64,000 bases of DNA from Pacificibacter marinus (GTDB lineage: Bacteria; Pseudomonadota; Alphaproteobacteria; Rhodobacterales; Rhodobacteraceae), in contig NZ_JAHKPK010000064.1 of the NCBI RefSeq assembly GCF_018860665.1, positions 85,246-149,245 of the forward strand. The letters run 5' to 3'. A program made the position numbers and the translations under genes. This document shows positions 28,009-36,870 of this stretch, piece by piece (the stretch's first letter is position 1; each line of letters opens with the position of its first letter). A model generated the notes under the pieces. The model had not been told where the DNA came from, did no database searches, and worked only from the letters and a program-made list of their open reading frames with translations.

Positions 28009-29460
28009 ATGGCGCGAGCGATTATGATCCAAGGGGCTGGCTCCAATGTGGGAAAATCCATATTGGTTGCGGGTATCGCGCGTGCGCTTTGCAAACGCGG
28101 ATATAAAGTCGCGCCGTTCAAGCCGCAAAACATGTCCAACAACGCGGCCGTCACATCTGATGGCGGTGAAATCGGGCGCGCGCAAGCCTTGCAAGCACGC
28201 GCTTGCGGCCTTGCCCCGCACACCGATATGAACCCCGTTCTGCTTAAGCCTGAAACAGATGTGGGGGCACAGGTGATTGTGCACGGGCATCGTGTCGCCA
28301 CGGTGAAAGCGCGCGATTACGGCAAGATGAAAGCGACGCTGATGCCTGCTGTTCTAGACAGCTTTCAACGGCTTGCCGCTGATGTGGATTTTGTGATCGT
28401 TGAGGGTGCAGGCAGTCCCGCTGAGATCAACCTGCGCGATGGTGACATTGCGAATATGGGCTTTGCCGAAGCCGCTGACGTGCCTGTCGTATTGATCGGC
28501 GACATTGATCGTGGCGGCGTCATTGCGCAACTTGTGGGCACCCATGCCGTGTTGCCGCCCGCTGACCGTGACCGGATCAAAGCCTTTGCCGTCAATAAGT
28601 TTCGCGGCGATGTCAGCCTGTTCAAAGACGGTGCAACATCGATTGTAAACATGACGGGTTGGGCCAATTTAGGTACGGTTCCTTGGTTTGCGGATGCCCA
28701 TAAATTACCAGCGGAAGACATTATGGACATCGCCTCAAGCGGTGATGGCCATATCAAAATCGTTGTACCGCGTCTTTCGCGCATTGCCAATTTCGACGAC
28801 CTTGACCCGCTGGCCTCTGAACCCAATGTCACGATTGAAATTGTCGACGCGGGTCGCCCCCTGCCCGCAGATGCGGATGTGATCTTGCTGCCCGGCACCA
28901 AATCCACCATCGGGGATTTGGCCTACCTGCGCGCGCAGGGCTGGGACATCGACATCTTAGGGCATGTCCGTCGCGGCGGTCATGTGTTGGGAATTTGTGG
29001 TGGATATCAAATGCTTGGCGCTTGGATCGATGACCCGGGCGGGATCGAAGGCATAGCGGAACGCGTGGCGGGCCTTGGGCTTTTGGACGTCGAAACAGTG
29101 ATGACTGGCGACAAACGCTTGGCCGAAGTCACAGCACGCGACATTGCGACCGGCACATCACTGAGCGCTTATGAAATTCATATCGGACGCACAACAGGTA
29201 TGGATTGTGACCGCCCCTGGTTTGAGATTGAAGGCCGCCCAGAGGGCGCGCAATCAGCGTCTGGTCGTATCAAAGGCTGCTATCTGCACGGGCTGTTTGC
29301 CTCGGACAGCTTTCGCCACAGTTATCTTGCGCCCTTTGGTTTGGATGCGCCGCAGAGTGATTTTGAGGCTAGCGTAGACGAAACCCTAGATGCACTGGCC
29401 AAACATATGGAAACCCATCTGGATATCGACACGCTGATTAATGCAGCAGGAGAGGTTTAA
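28009..29460 (+). CDS. cobQ: Cobyric acid synthase
   Basis: A 483-aa glutamine-dependent amidotransferase that amidates side chains b, d, e and g of adenosyl-cobyrinic acid diamide in cobalamin synthesis. The N-terminal P-loop is [13 protein letters not shown], followed by [11 protein letters not shown]; the triad glutaminase domain holds the Cys in [10 protein letters not shown] (about residue 330). The start at 28009 follows GAGG. No other cob genes are in the window and no cobalamin riboswitch precedes it. Confidence 0.95.
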   Translation: MARAIMIQGAGSNVGKSILVAGIARALCKRGYKVAPFKPQNMSNNAAVTSDGGEIGRAQALQARACGLAPHTDMNPVLLKPETDVGAQVIVHGHRVATVKARDYGKMKATLMPAVLDSFQRLAADVDFVIVEGAGSPAEINLRDGDIANMGFAEAADVPVVLIGDIDRGGVIAQLVGTHAVLPPADRDRIKAFAVNKFRGDVSLFKDGATSIVNMTGWANLGTVPWFADAHKLPAEDIMDIASSGDGHIKIVVPRLSRIANFDDLDPLASEPNVTIEIVDAGRPLPADADVILLPGTKSTIGDLAYLRAQGWDIDILGHVRRGGHVLGICGGYQMLGAWIDDPGGIEGIAERVAGLGLLDVETVMTGDKRLAEVTARDIATGTSLSAYEIHIGRTTGMDCDRPWFEIEGRPEGAQSASGRIKGCYLHGLFASDSFRHSYLAPFGLDAPQSDFEASVDETLDALAKHMETHLDIDTLINAAGEV

Positions 29461-30639
29461 CTATTCGAATTCGCGCAGCGCCATAGCACGTTTCACTTCG
29501 CGGCGCACAAGGCGGCGCACGTTGCTGGTGATCCGTTCGCCCAAAGCGCCTTGCAATTCTTCGCGGATCACAGTGGCAATCATGTCGCGCAAGGCCTCTT
29601 CGTCGAGCACATCGTCATCCGCGTATCCTGCGAGCGCCAAGTCCTCATCTTCGTCGTCATCCAAGGCATCTAACACCGCCTGTAAAGGCGGCACAGACGC
29701 GACACTCTTTGGTGCGGCCTCAGGTTCGCTGGTAGCCACTTCAGGGTCCTCAGCCTCATGTCCTGCATGAACACCTGCATCAGAGGCGTCTTGCGCAACA
29801 TCAGGCGTTTTGGCCACGGCTGCATCAACATCTCCAGCAGTGACCGTGGCTGTGTCAGCATCCGCTTGACGCTCGACTTGCGCTTTAATTTCAGCAGCTT
29901 CCGCCAATTTGTCGAAATCGGCCGTGCGGAAATTTAACACGCGCGCAGTAGAGTTCACCAAAGCCTGTGGGAACACCTGCGGCGTGTCTTCATCATCGTC
30001 ATCATACCCGCTTGCATCCCAATCGTTGGATTTGGCCTCAACTGCACTTTCAAGTTCAGCGATGCGTTCCTCAAGCGACAATCCTGCTGCGCGATCAGCG
30101 GCCTGCGCATTTGGGGTATCATCATAGGCAGAGGACCACTCGGTGTCTTCCTCTTCAAGATCATCATCTTGCATCAACACCTGCGCGGCATGGACGGCAT
30201 CTTCGACGATCGAGGTCGCGCGCGCTGGCTCGGGCTGAGCTTCGAACGCGGGCTGCATTTCCAGTTCGGCGTCTAGGTTTGGCGCAGCTTGTGCGAGCGC
30301 CTCATCAGCCACAGCACGATCATCCTCAGACGTTGCCTCAGCGGCAACCTGAGGTGTGAGAGTTGGAATATGTGTGGCGTCTTCGACTTCAAGCACCAAA
30401 GGCGCGAGATCATCTGGCGCTGCCAAGGTTTCAGCAGGCTCAGCGTCATGATCATCAATAGAAGCAGTATAAGGCGCAGAGCTGCCTTCAATCACACGCA
30501 AATCAGGTGACAAAACAAACCGCTCAGGCGGTTTGGCCTGCGATTTCGCCCGCAATTGCGGATCATAGGTTTCCGAAACCAATCTACGAATAGACGCAAG
30601 CACGTCGTCCGCGCCCATATTTGTCATTGGATCAGACAT
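29461..30639 (-). CDS. Acidic disordered protein with PopZ-like ends
   Basis: A 392-aa protein with a short N-terminal helix (ADDVLASIRRLVSE), about 300 residues of very acidic Ala/Asp/Glu-rich sequence, and a helical C-terminus (LRDMIATVIREELQGALGERITSNVRRLVRREVKRAM). This three-part layout is that of PopZ/DUF2497, the polar organising protein that forms condensates and anchors chromosome-origin complexes in alphaproteobacteria. The end motifs resemble PopZ but are not identical, so the call is inferred. GAGGGAG precedes the ATG. The stop abuts the cobQ stop. Confidence 0.65.
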   Translation of the reverse strand: MSDPMTNMGADDVLASIRRLVSETYDPQLRAKSQAKPPERFVLSPDLRVIEGSSAPYTASIDDHDAEPAETLAAPDDLAPLVLEVEDATHIPTLTPQVAAEATSEDDRAVADEALAQAAPNLDAELEMQPAFEAQPEPARATSIVEDAVHAAQVLMQDDDLEEEDTEWSSAYDDTPNAQAADRAAGLSLEERIAELESAVEAKSNDWDASGYDDDDEDTPQVFPQALVNSTARVLNFRTADFDKLAEAAEIKAQVERQADADTATVTAGDVDAAVAKTPDVAQDASDAGVHAGHEAEDPEVATSEPEAAPKSVASVPPLQAVLDALDDDEDEDLALAGYADDDVLDEEALRDMIATVIREELQGALGERITSNVRRLVRREVKRAMALREFE

Positions 30640-30703
30640 TCCGACTCCCTCGTTGTGCTGCCGCCTATGGTAGCCAGCTTCTGTGCCACACACAACAAAT
30701 AGA

Positions 30704-30733
30704 AAATCCGCTCAGACACCCCCAAGCGGATTT
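30704..30733 (-). terminator. Terminator of tolC
   Basis: AAATCCGCT pairs with AGCGGATTT (9-bp stem) followed by TCTATTTG on the minus strand, 23 bp after the stop of the TolC gene. Confidence 0.75.
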
Positions 30734-30756
30734 CTTTTCAAAACTGTTGTAAAGGC

Positions 30757-32145
30757 TTACTTGCGGCCCAAAGATTCCAAGACACGATCTAGTTTTGCGC
30801 CTTCAGCACTGACATTGCGTGTCGGCGCAGTCTTCACGGCATTGTAATAGGCAGCAGGGTCATACACCGGCACATTCAATTTAAGATGGTCAACAGTCAT
30901 CAAACCCATCGCATTAAGCAACGTATAGATGCCTGCCTCACGATTGATTCGCGCTTGAATGGCTGACACTTGAGCATCTAGCAAATCTTGTTCTGCTTCC
31001 AACACATCCAAAGTTGTAGAAGCACCCAATTCGGCTTCTTCTTTCACGCCTTGATAGGCAACGCGCTGCGCTTGGACGGAGGCTTCTGTCGCTTGAGAAG
31101 AGGCATCATATACCGACAGCATAGACCAAGCCGTGCGCACACCCTGTTCGATCTGGCGAGTGGTCGTAAGAAGCGTTGCCCGTGCGGCATCACGATTGGC
31201 CATGGCCTCGCGAATCGCAGAAGAGCTATTACCGCCACCATAGATCACACCACTCGCGGTGACGCTGACACTGTCTGTCGTGTTATCCGATGCAAAAGCA
31301 TCCTCTCCAAAATCACTGCTAAACGCTCGTGAAGCACTGGCCGTAACCGATGGGAACAACCCACGCTCAGCAATTTCCACGGCCAAATCAGAAGCCGCGA
31401 TCTGGTGCTGCAAGGCTTTGATAGCGGGATGGTTACGCGTCGCGACTCGCACCGCTTCGTCGACAGACTTGGCGGGGTAGCGCACAGCAGGTGGGCTTGA
31501 CAGATTCGATGGGTAATTGCCAATCGCGACTTTGTACACTTCGCGTGCAGCTGACACTTGGCCTTGGGCCGCTGCAAGAAGGGCGCGAGCCGAGGCCAAT
31601 TGCGCCTCGACTTGGCTCACCTCTGTGCGGGTGATCTCGCCCACTTCGAAACGATCCTGGGCGGCGCGCAAATTTTGTTGCATCAAGCGCACAGAATTGG
31701 CACGCAGATTTGCCTGAGCGTCATTGTAGCGCACATCCATATAGGCTGTAACCGCATCCGACAAAACGTTTTGCTCGATGGATACGAGGCTCGCGCGCGT
31801 TGCCAAAACTGTTTCTTTGGCCGCATCGATGTTCAGCTTATTTCGCCCAAACGTATAAAGAGCCATGCTCGAAGAAAACGTGAGTGCTTTGGTCCAAGTG
31901 TCGGTAGAGCTGCTGTAGCTTGCAGATGTAGAGTAACTCAGTGTTGGGCGCATCAATGCAACAGCAGCAGCAACACCTTCGTCAGTGGCACGCAGGTTGG
32001 CACGGTTTTGTTCCAGCAACCCTGAATTTTTATAGGCGGACGCTAAAGCATCGCCCAAAGTTTCAGCAGACAAGGCCAAAGGGCTCAGAGCTGCCCCAAT
32101 CACCATAAAACTTGCCGCGAGTGTTCTTTGAATGCCAAGTCTCAT
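30757..32145 (-). CDS. tolC: TolC-family outer membrane efflux channel
   Basis: A 462-aa protein with an N-terminal signal peptide (about 1-27, ending ALSAETLG) and the two-fold repeated helical hairpins of the outer membrane factor family, for example YTFGRNKLNIDAAKETVLAT and GEITRTEVSQVEAQLASARALL. It would form the trimeric exit duct for type I secretion or RND pumps; an RTX protein that could use it is encoded at 51794. It follows pcm on the same strand with a 52-bp gap, a common alphaproteobacterial order. Confidence 0.93.
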   Translation of the reverse strand: MRLGIQRTLAASFMVIGAALSPLALSAETLGDALASAYKNSGLLEQNRANLRATDEGVAAAVALMRPTLSYSTSASYSSSTDTWTKALTFSSSMALYTFGRNKLNIDAAKETVLATRASLVSIEQNVLSDAVTAYMDVRYNDAQANLRANSVRLMQQNLRAAQDRFEVGEITRTEVSQVEAQLASARALLAAAQGQVSAAREVYKVAIGNYPSNLSSPPAVRYPAKSVDEAVRVATRNHPAIKALQHQIAASDLAVEIAERGLFPSVTASASRAFSSDFGEDAFASDNTTDSVSVTASGVIYGGGNSSSAIREAMANRDAARATLLTTTRQIEQGVRTAWSMLSVYDASSQATEASVQAQRVAYQGVKEEAELGASTTLDVLEAEQDLLDAQVSAIQARINREAGIYTLLNAMGLMTVDHLKLNVPVYDPAAYYNAVKTAPTRNVSAEGAKLDRVLESLGRK

Positions 32146-32197
32146 GTGCCTGCCTCATCTGTTAAACGGGCGGCCTTTTGACCTGCCCAAATCGATA

Positions 32198-32851
32198 TCA
32201 AAGCGCGAATGCGCGATCTGCCTCAAACCCCGGAAGCACCGGAGCTGTTGCGTTAAACGCCAAACGCCAAGTAACGTCACCGTTTAACTTGTATCCTATA
32301 CGTGCAATTCCAAGAGGTCCGTCTAAGAAAATTGCACAAATGCGCCCACCTTCTTTGACTTGGCCCAAAATTGCAGCAGGAATCGTCTCAACAGCGCCTT
32401 GCAACACGACAACATCATAAGGTCCGTGTTGTGGTGCACCGACAGTCAAAGCTGCCACCTCGACCACAACATTGTCAGACCCTGCGTCAGCCAAAGCTGA
32501 AATGGCATCTTGAGACAGTGCCTCATCTTCTTCAACAGCGATCACGGCTTGCGCCATACGTGCAATCACAGCCGATGAATATCCAAGGCCTGTGCCGATA
32601 TCCAAAACCAATTCGTCGCCCTGAATATTAAGCGCATCCAGCATCTTAGCCAAAACACGCGGATCAAGCGCCACACGGCCATTGCCGAGCGACACATGCT
32701 CGCCAACATAAGCCGCAGCACGCTGTGCAGTCGGCACAAAATTTTCGCGCGCCACAGTCAACATGGATTCAATGATCGGGAATTTGGTTACATCTGAGGG
32801 CCGCACTTGTGTGTCGACCATCATGGTACGCAGTTTTGCAAAATCTGTCAT
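32198..32851 (-). CDS. pcm: Protein-L-isoaspartate O-methyltransferase family
   Basis: A 217-aa SAM-dependent methyltransferase of the PCMT family. Motif I is LVLDIGTGLGYSSAVIARM (about residue 82) and RPSDVTKFPIIESMLTVARENFVP is the family N-terminal helix. The classical PCMT repairs isoaspartyl residues; proteins next to tolC lack some substrate residues and may have another target. The start is 32851, with an alternative in-frame codon 21 bp earlier. Confidence 0.88.
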   Translation of the reverse strand: MTDFAKLRTMMVDTQVRPSDVTKFPIIESMLTVARENFVPTAQRAAAYVGEHVSLGNGRVALDPRVLAKMLDALNIQGDELVLDIGTGLGYSSAVIARMAQAVIAVEEDEALSQDAISALADAGSDNVVVEVAALTVGAPQHGPYDVVVLQGAVETIPAAILGQVKEGGRICAIFLDGPLGIARIGYKLNGDVTWRLAFNATAPVLPGFEADRAFAL

Positions 32852-32989
32852 GAGCTGAACTCTTTCGTTCACATAGGAGTCTCTTGCGTTATTGCCATAT
32901 CACAAGACATACGGCAACATGCGAATATCATACATTTGGCGTCTTGCAGCCCCCGCATCCTTGGTATAAACCCCGCTCAACCACGACGA

Positions 32990-33063
32990 GGCGAGTTGGC
33001 GGAGTGGTTACGCAGCGGATTGCAAATCCGTGTACAGGAGTTCGATTCTCCTACTCGCCTCCA
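32990..33063 (+). tRNA. tRNA-Cys(GCA)
   Basis: Acceptor GGCGAGT/ACTCGCC, U73, encoded CCA; anticodon loop TTGCAAA gives GCA; T-arm AGGAGTTCGATTCTCCT. The change from housekeeping to accessory genes occurs immediately after its 3' end. Confidence 0.95.
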
Positions 33064-33131
33064 ATACTTAGCCGATTTCGGCAAAGTATTCTCAACATGG
33101 TTCTCAACATTCTGGATTCGACCCCCATTGG

Positions 33132-33168
33132 TTCTTCGAACCGCCGACCTCTGCCTTCGGAGGGCAGA
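33132..33168 (-). pseudogene. Fragment of a tRNA-Arg(CCG)-like gene, probable integration scar
   Basis: On the minus strand TCTGCC-CTCCGAA-GGCAGA forms a tRNA anticodon arm with CCG in the anticodon position, followed by AGGTCGGCGGTTCGAA, which matches a variable loop and the start of a T-arm. No D-arm or acceptor is found on either side. A 3'-half tRNA fragment is what site-specific integration in a tRNA gene leaves. The rest of the 33064-33410 gap holds no gene I can support. Confidence 0.5.
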
Positions 33169-33410
33169 GATAGCCCATCTGTTCATGCCATGTTCGCTGC
33201 TTGTACAGGGTTTGGTCAGGGTTCGAGGGTATTGAGATACTCTCAATCTTGGTCGGGACAAGAAACCACCACAAGTGATCGTTGAATGTCTCCCTTGTTC
33301 ACAGTTATTCTGTAACATTAGTGGTAGAGTGGCCTAAAAGCGAAAGGCTGCATTCCGCATTGCTGCGCTTCCTACCACGCGCAGCATTTCAGCTCATCGT
33401 ACCAGCCAAC

Positions 33411-34745
33411 TTACTTTCGGTATTCTTGTAGACCTAGCTCAGCCCACATCCAGCCAAAATCGTATTCTTCGATTGCCTCATTTTGATGCATAGCGCTGTT
33501 GTTCTCCAACTTCTTTAGCCATTCGACCACCTTCACACGACCCTCTTTACTCCGCACTGCTTGGTTAGGTGATTTACCACCTAACGCTGGTATCGGCGCA
33601 TCAAGCGTTTCGCGATAATGCCGGTCCATGTGCCCCCGAACTATCTGCCGTGCGATCTCTGGGGGAATTTCGTCAGCATCCTCCAAGTCCAATTCATCTT
33701 GCTCTTCAGCCATCATTTGTTCGACTGTGCGGATCGTGGTCAGAGGTTGCTTTAAATGCTGGCCCGCCGCCTTCATCACCAAGTGGCGCACTCTATCGGC
33801 GCGAGCGGATGAGTTCACATTGATAAGCAGGGATTTACCTTTGAGCTCTATATGACCTAGCACAGTGCGACCGTCTGTCTGTGAATCCAACACTAGACCA
33901 TCGTTTTCCCTTGGGGCCTTGCTGCCGTGTGGTGCGAGCCAAGTCCAACAACGTGCACCATCGGCGGCAAAGCAATTGACCTCGCTCAAGCAAAGGGAAA
34001 CTTCTTTCTGCCTAACGCCTGTCTCAAATGGAAATCGTAGATCATGAAACATAATGTCTTCGCCATATGCGTTGGTGAATTCGGGCAATTCCTTCGAAAG
34101 CGCCCGTGGTAGGGCCGTAAAGAGCCAAGCGCTGGTGAAGATCGGCGCGCATTTCAAGATCTGGTTAGACGCGAGTGATAGCTTATCGTTTTTATCGACG
34201 TTCAACACGGTGGATAAACCATCAAACAAGAGCGCAACGGCCTCTCTAGAAAAAGCCAGAAGCGCACCCGAAATCACATGGACGTCGTTTTCGGCAATGA
34301 CGCGAACGACAATCCGGTCCCATTGCTTCAATGACTGCGTTGCCGATCCTTCAAGCACCGTGACGGGCTTTGCGTCTCCAACTAGATCCTTAAGAACCAT
34401 GGACGTTCCGGGCTTAACCTCACTGACTTCGTAAAGGCTGACTGGTGTATCTCGCAGAGCACCGAAATACTCACGATTGGCAGCTGGTTCGTTCCATCCG
34501 CGTCGCTTGAGGTAAAGGTCGACAATATTGCCGTCTTCGTACTGGCGGCTCAGAAAATCTTCGAATCCACATCCCCATAACACGCCAGGCCAAGGCTCCC
34601 CCAACACTTCGGGTAGGTCATCATAATCAAGGTCAAACTCCTCAAGAGCTGGCATCAAATGCTCTGCCACGACTTCCTGCAAGCGTCCAAACCAAAGATC
34701 ATCCTGACTGATGAAGGTAAGTAAATCCGAGATGTCATTGCGCAC
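33411..34745 (-). CDS. Uncharacterised 444-aa protein
   Basis: A soluble acidic protein with no signal peptide or membrane segment. Residues 1-60 are Asp/Glu-rich; the middle is mixed alpha/beta without a motif I recognise. The last 70 residues (DAPIPALGGKSPNQAVRSKEGR and an aromatic YDFGWMWAELGL) resemble a tail I recall from bacterial SEC-C-type or related unknown proteins. It stands alone at the start of the accessory region. I cannot assign a function. Confidence 0.8.
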   Translation of the reverse strand: MRNDISDLLTFISQDDLWFGRLQEVVAEHLMPALEEFDLDYDDLPEVLGEPWPGVLWGCGFEDFLSRQYEDGNIVDLYLKRRGWNEPAANREYFGALRDTPVSLYEVSEVKPGTSMVLKDLVGDAKPVTVLEGSATQSLKQWDRIVVRVIAENDVHVISGALLAFSREAVALLFDGLSTVLNVDKNDKLSLASNQILKCAPIFTSAWLFTALPRALSKELPEFTNAYGEDIMFHDLRFPFETGVRQKEVSLCLSEVNCFAADGARCWTWLAPHGSKAPRENDGLVLDSQTDGRTVLGHIELKGKSLLINVNSSARADRVRHLVMKAAGQHLKQPLTTIRTVEQMMAEEQDELDLEDADEIPPEIARQIVRGHMDRHYRETLDAPIPALGGKSPNQAVRSKEGRVKVVEWLKKLENNSAMHQNEAIEEYDFGWMWAELGLQEYRK

Positions 34746-34933
34746 ATCAGCTCTCCAACTCTTAGCCGTATTCAGCGCAATTCATAGCCAAATTGCGTAC
34801 CGGTGTCAGCACCTGGGTGCAGTAGATTTGAAAAAATAATATTTCCAGTCGGCCCAAAGCAGCCCCTGATATCTTGGACCATTTGCTGCATTGAAGCTTG
34901 ACGAAACCCTCATTTCTGGCGTTCCCTGTGACA

Positions 34934-35170
34934 ATGAAGATCAATGAGGACAGTGTTGACGACGCGGTTCTGGCGCTGCTCTGGCTGACGCTTCACGACG
35001 GGCACCGCGCCTGGAAGAGCCATGAATGGGACGTGCTCGGTCGGCTGCACGAAAAGGGACTCATTCTGGATCCGGTCGGCAAAGCAAAGTCAGTGGTGCT
35101 TACAAACGACGGCTTGCGCCGGTCAGAAGAACTGTTCAAAGCCCTTTTCACCAATGCGCCAAAGACTTGA
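34934..35170 (+). CDS. DUF6429 family small protein
   Basis: A 78-aa protein (MKINEDSVDDAVLALLWLTLHDG, then WDVLGRLHEKGLILDPVGKAKSVVLT), matching a small winged-helix-like family often found near transposases and in islands (DUF6429, from memory). Function unknown. ATG 34934 is the family start; an in-frame codon 36 bp upstream is less likely. Confidence 0.8.
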   Translation: MKINEDSVDDAVLALLWLTLHDGHRAWKSHEWDVLGRLHEKGLILDPVGKAKSVVLTNDGLRRSEELFKALFTNAPKT

Positions 35171-35369
35171 CTGAATGAATGAATTGCTGTCTCAGGTCAG
35201 GAAGGCCCAAAGCAGTCATTAACCGGTGCCATGGATACTGCGATGCAGCTTCTCGAAAGCGGTCGCTTGTCTTAATGTCTTGTGATCTAACCTAATGAAT
35301 AGGCCGAAGTCGAAGTCATATGAGCAAAGCATCAGGATCATGGGCCGAGGCTCGCGTTAGGAGGACACC

Positions 35370-36131
35370 GTGGACTGGACCCAACGCAGGGTAAATTCTG
35401 AAAAACTTTCTACATGTGAGCGCTGTGGACTAAATACTCAGCTTAGAAAGTCACATGCGATACCTGATGCCTTTTTTCGAGATTTAAAGCGTAGCGGCAA
35501 AGGTAAGGTTACCAAAATTCACCAGGACTTCGGCCCCCGCCCCAGCTCTGAAAGCGGATGGTCGTACATTCTATGTGCACAATGTGAAATGCACTTCAAT
35601 GCATCGTGTGATGAAGCCGCTATCCTGTTTGTTAAGCACACGGTTTCGAAAAGCCAGCTACAAGCCATAGACCACAGTACTCTCGCCCTCTTCATCTGTA
35701 GCGTTTTGTGGCGCGCCCAGCTGTCTTCCGCTTCTATGTATGGCGGATATAAAATTACCAAAGCAGACGTCGATCAAATTTCCAGTGCTGCCTTAGGGCG
35801 ATGTGATCCATTTATGAGTTTTTCGTTTGAGGTCGCGCAACTGCATGACGAAGATGGCAATATCAGTATTAACCAAATAAGGAAGACTATCGCGGCACCT
35901 TACAGGACGGAAGTAAAGATAGGTTCCAACCTTCACACGATCCACTATTTTGTCGCTGGAGGAGTCTTTTTTTCAGCACTTTCACCCAAAGTTCCATCTA
36001 TAGTTTTAGACCATCGTTATCTTGTACAAGGCGCTCGAGATGTTCCCAGAGTCAAAAGGTCACTTTCTTCACTATCAAACTTCAGAAAAATCGAAGCAAT
36101 TGCCCGCCGCGAGGCAGGGTCTAGCAGTTAA
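35370..36131 (+). CDS. HNH-like zinc-finger protein
   Basis: A 253-aa protein. The N-terminal 85 residues carry CERCG at about 17-21, LRKSHAIPDAFFRDL, then LCAQCEMHF; this Cys2...His...Cys2 layout is that of an HNH/zinc-finger nuclease module, but the remaining HNH His/Asn residues are not clear. The C-terminal part is alpha/beta and unrecognised. GTG start with AGGAGG at ideal spacing. Orphan gene in the island; a nuclease or restriction role is only a possibility. Confidence 0.7.
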   Translation: MDWTQRRVNSEKLSTCERCGLNTQLRKSHAIPDAFFRDLKRSGKGKVTKIHQDFGPRPSSESGWSYILCAQCEMHFNASCDEAAILFVKHTVSKSQLQAIDHSTLALFICSVLWRAQLSSASMYGGYKITKADVDQISSAALGRCDPFMSFSFEVAQLHDEDGNISINQIRKTIAAPYRTEVKIGSNLHTIHYFVAGGVFFSALSPKVPSIVLDHRYLVQGARDVPRVKRSLSSLSNFRKIEAIARREAGSSS

Positions 36132-36166
36132 ACCCAACAGATGGATCTGCCCTAAACGGATATTGG

Positions 36167-36402
36167 TCAATGCTCCCCACGCTGCACTACGGCTTGAAGC
36201 CCATTGGGCACGCCCCGCCCAGAACGATGGCGGCAGCCGACTCTGATCTGGTCTAGCAGCCGCGCGTTAGTCTCGTCACAGCCTTGCGTGTGGACTGAGG
36301 TCTCGATGATGCCGAGGAATTCTTTTGGCCACTCCAAATCCATCGGATCAGCTAAATTGTGGCTTTGGAAGGTACGTTCCTGTAGACGCAGAATGGTTCA
36401 AA
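36167..36402 (-). pseudogene. Remnant of an unidentified coding gene
   Basis: The minus strand is open from about 36402 to TGA 36167-36169 with protein-like composition (RLQERTFQSHNLADPMDLEW and HTQGCDETNARLLDQI), but has no good start except an internal ATG at 36343, and no ribosome binding site. It looks like the truncated 3' part of a larger gene. Nothing else is seen in this 310-bp gap. Confidence 0.35.
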
Positions 36403-36441
36403 ACATTACCAATTGAAGGCGCTGTCAACTAATGCTGATAA

Positions 36442-36870
36442 TCAATTGTCTAGTCGAGAGAATCTAATTTTCACTTCAGCTTTTTCCACAGCGGATAAGT
36501 CGCTTTTAGTTGCTTCGTATACCTCATGAACCAAACCCATTACTTCTTCAAAGGCCTTTCTTTCGCGTCGAATTTTTTTCATAGAAAGCATAGTAAGATA
36601 TGAGCCTAAGAAATAACCTGCCATAGCCGCAACTAGTCCGAGTGCACCCGCAGGTGAACGAAGAATGTTTTCAAAGGTAAATTCTCCGACGACCGAACTA
36701 CCAAAATATGTGAATACTATTGCAAGTATGCCTAGGACCCCAAAAGTAACCCCGAATAGAGACAAAAAGAACTGACGTTTTGCTAGTTCTTTTTCTGCTT
36801 GAACTTTTTCGGCAAGTTCCAGCAAATCAAGGTAGGCCTTTCGATCCCTCTCACTTAGTATATCCGTCAT
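36442..36870 (-). CDS. Two-helix membrane protein, partner of the adjacent GTPase
   Basis: A 142-aa protein: charged coiled N-terminus (about 1-32, ERDRKAYLDLLELAEKVQAE), TM1 about 35-57, TM2 about 74-96, and a charged helical C-terminus (KKIRRERKAFEEVMGLVHEV). Both ends should be cytoplasmic. Its ATG overlaps the GTPase stop (ATGA, 36867-36870), so translation is coupled and the two proteins probably act together. No family recognised. Confidence 0.82.
   Translation of the reverse strand: MTDILSERDRKAYLDLLELAEKVQAEKELAKRQFFLSLFGVTFGVLGILAIVFTYFGSSVVGEFTFENILRSPAGALGLVAAMAGYFLGSYLTMLSMKKIRRERKAFEEVMGLVHEVYEATKSDLSAVEKAEVKIRFSRLDN

Noticed and set aside
33064..33410. Second copy of the tRNA-Cys 3' end as an island right end
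   Set aside because: I looked for the T-arm/acceptor sequence of tRNA-Cys further along the window and did not see one, so tRNA-Cys itself is not shown to be the attachment site.
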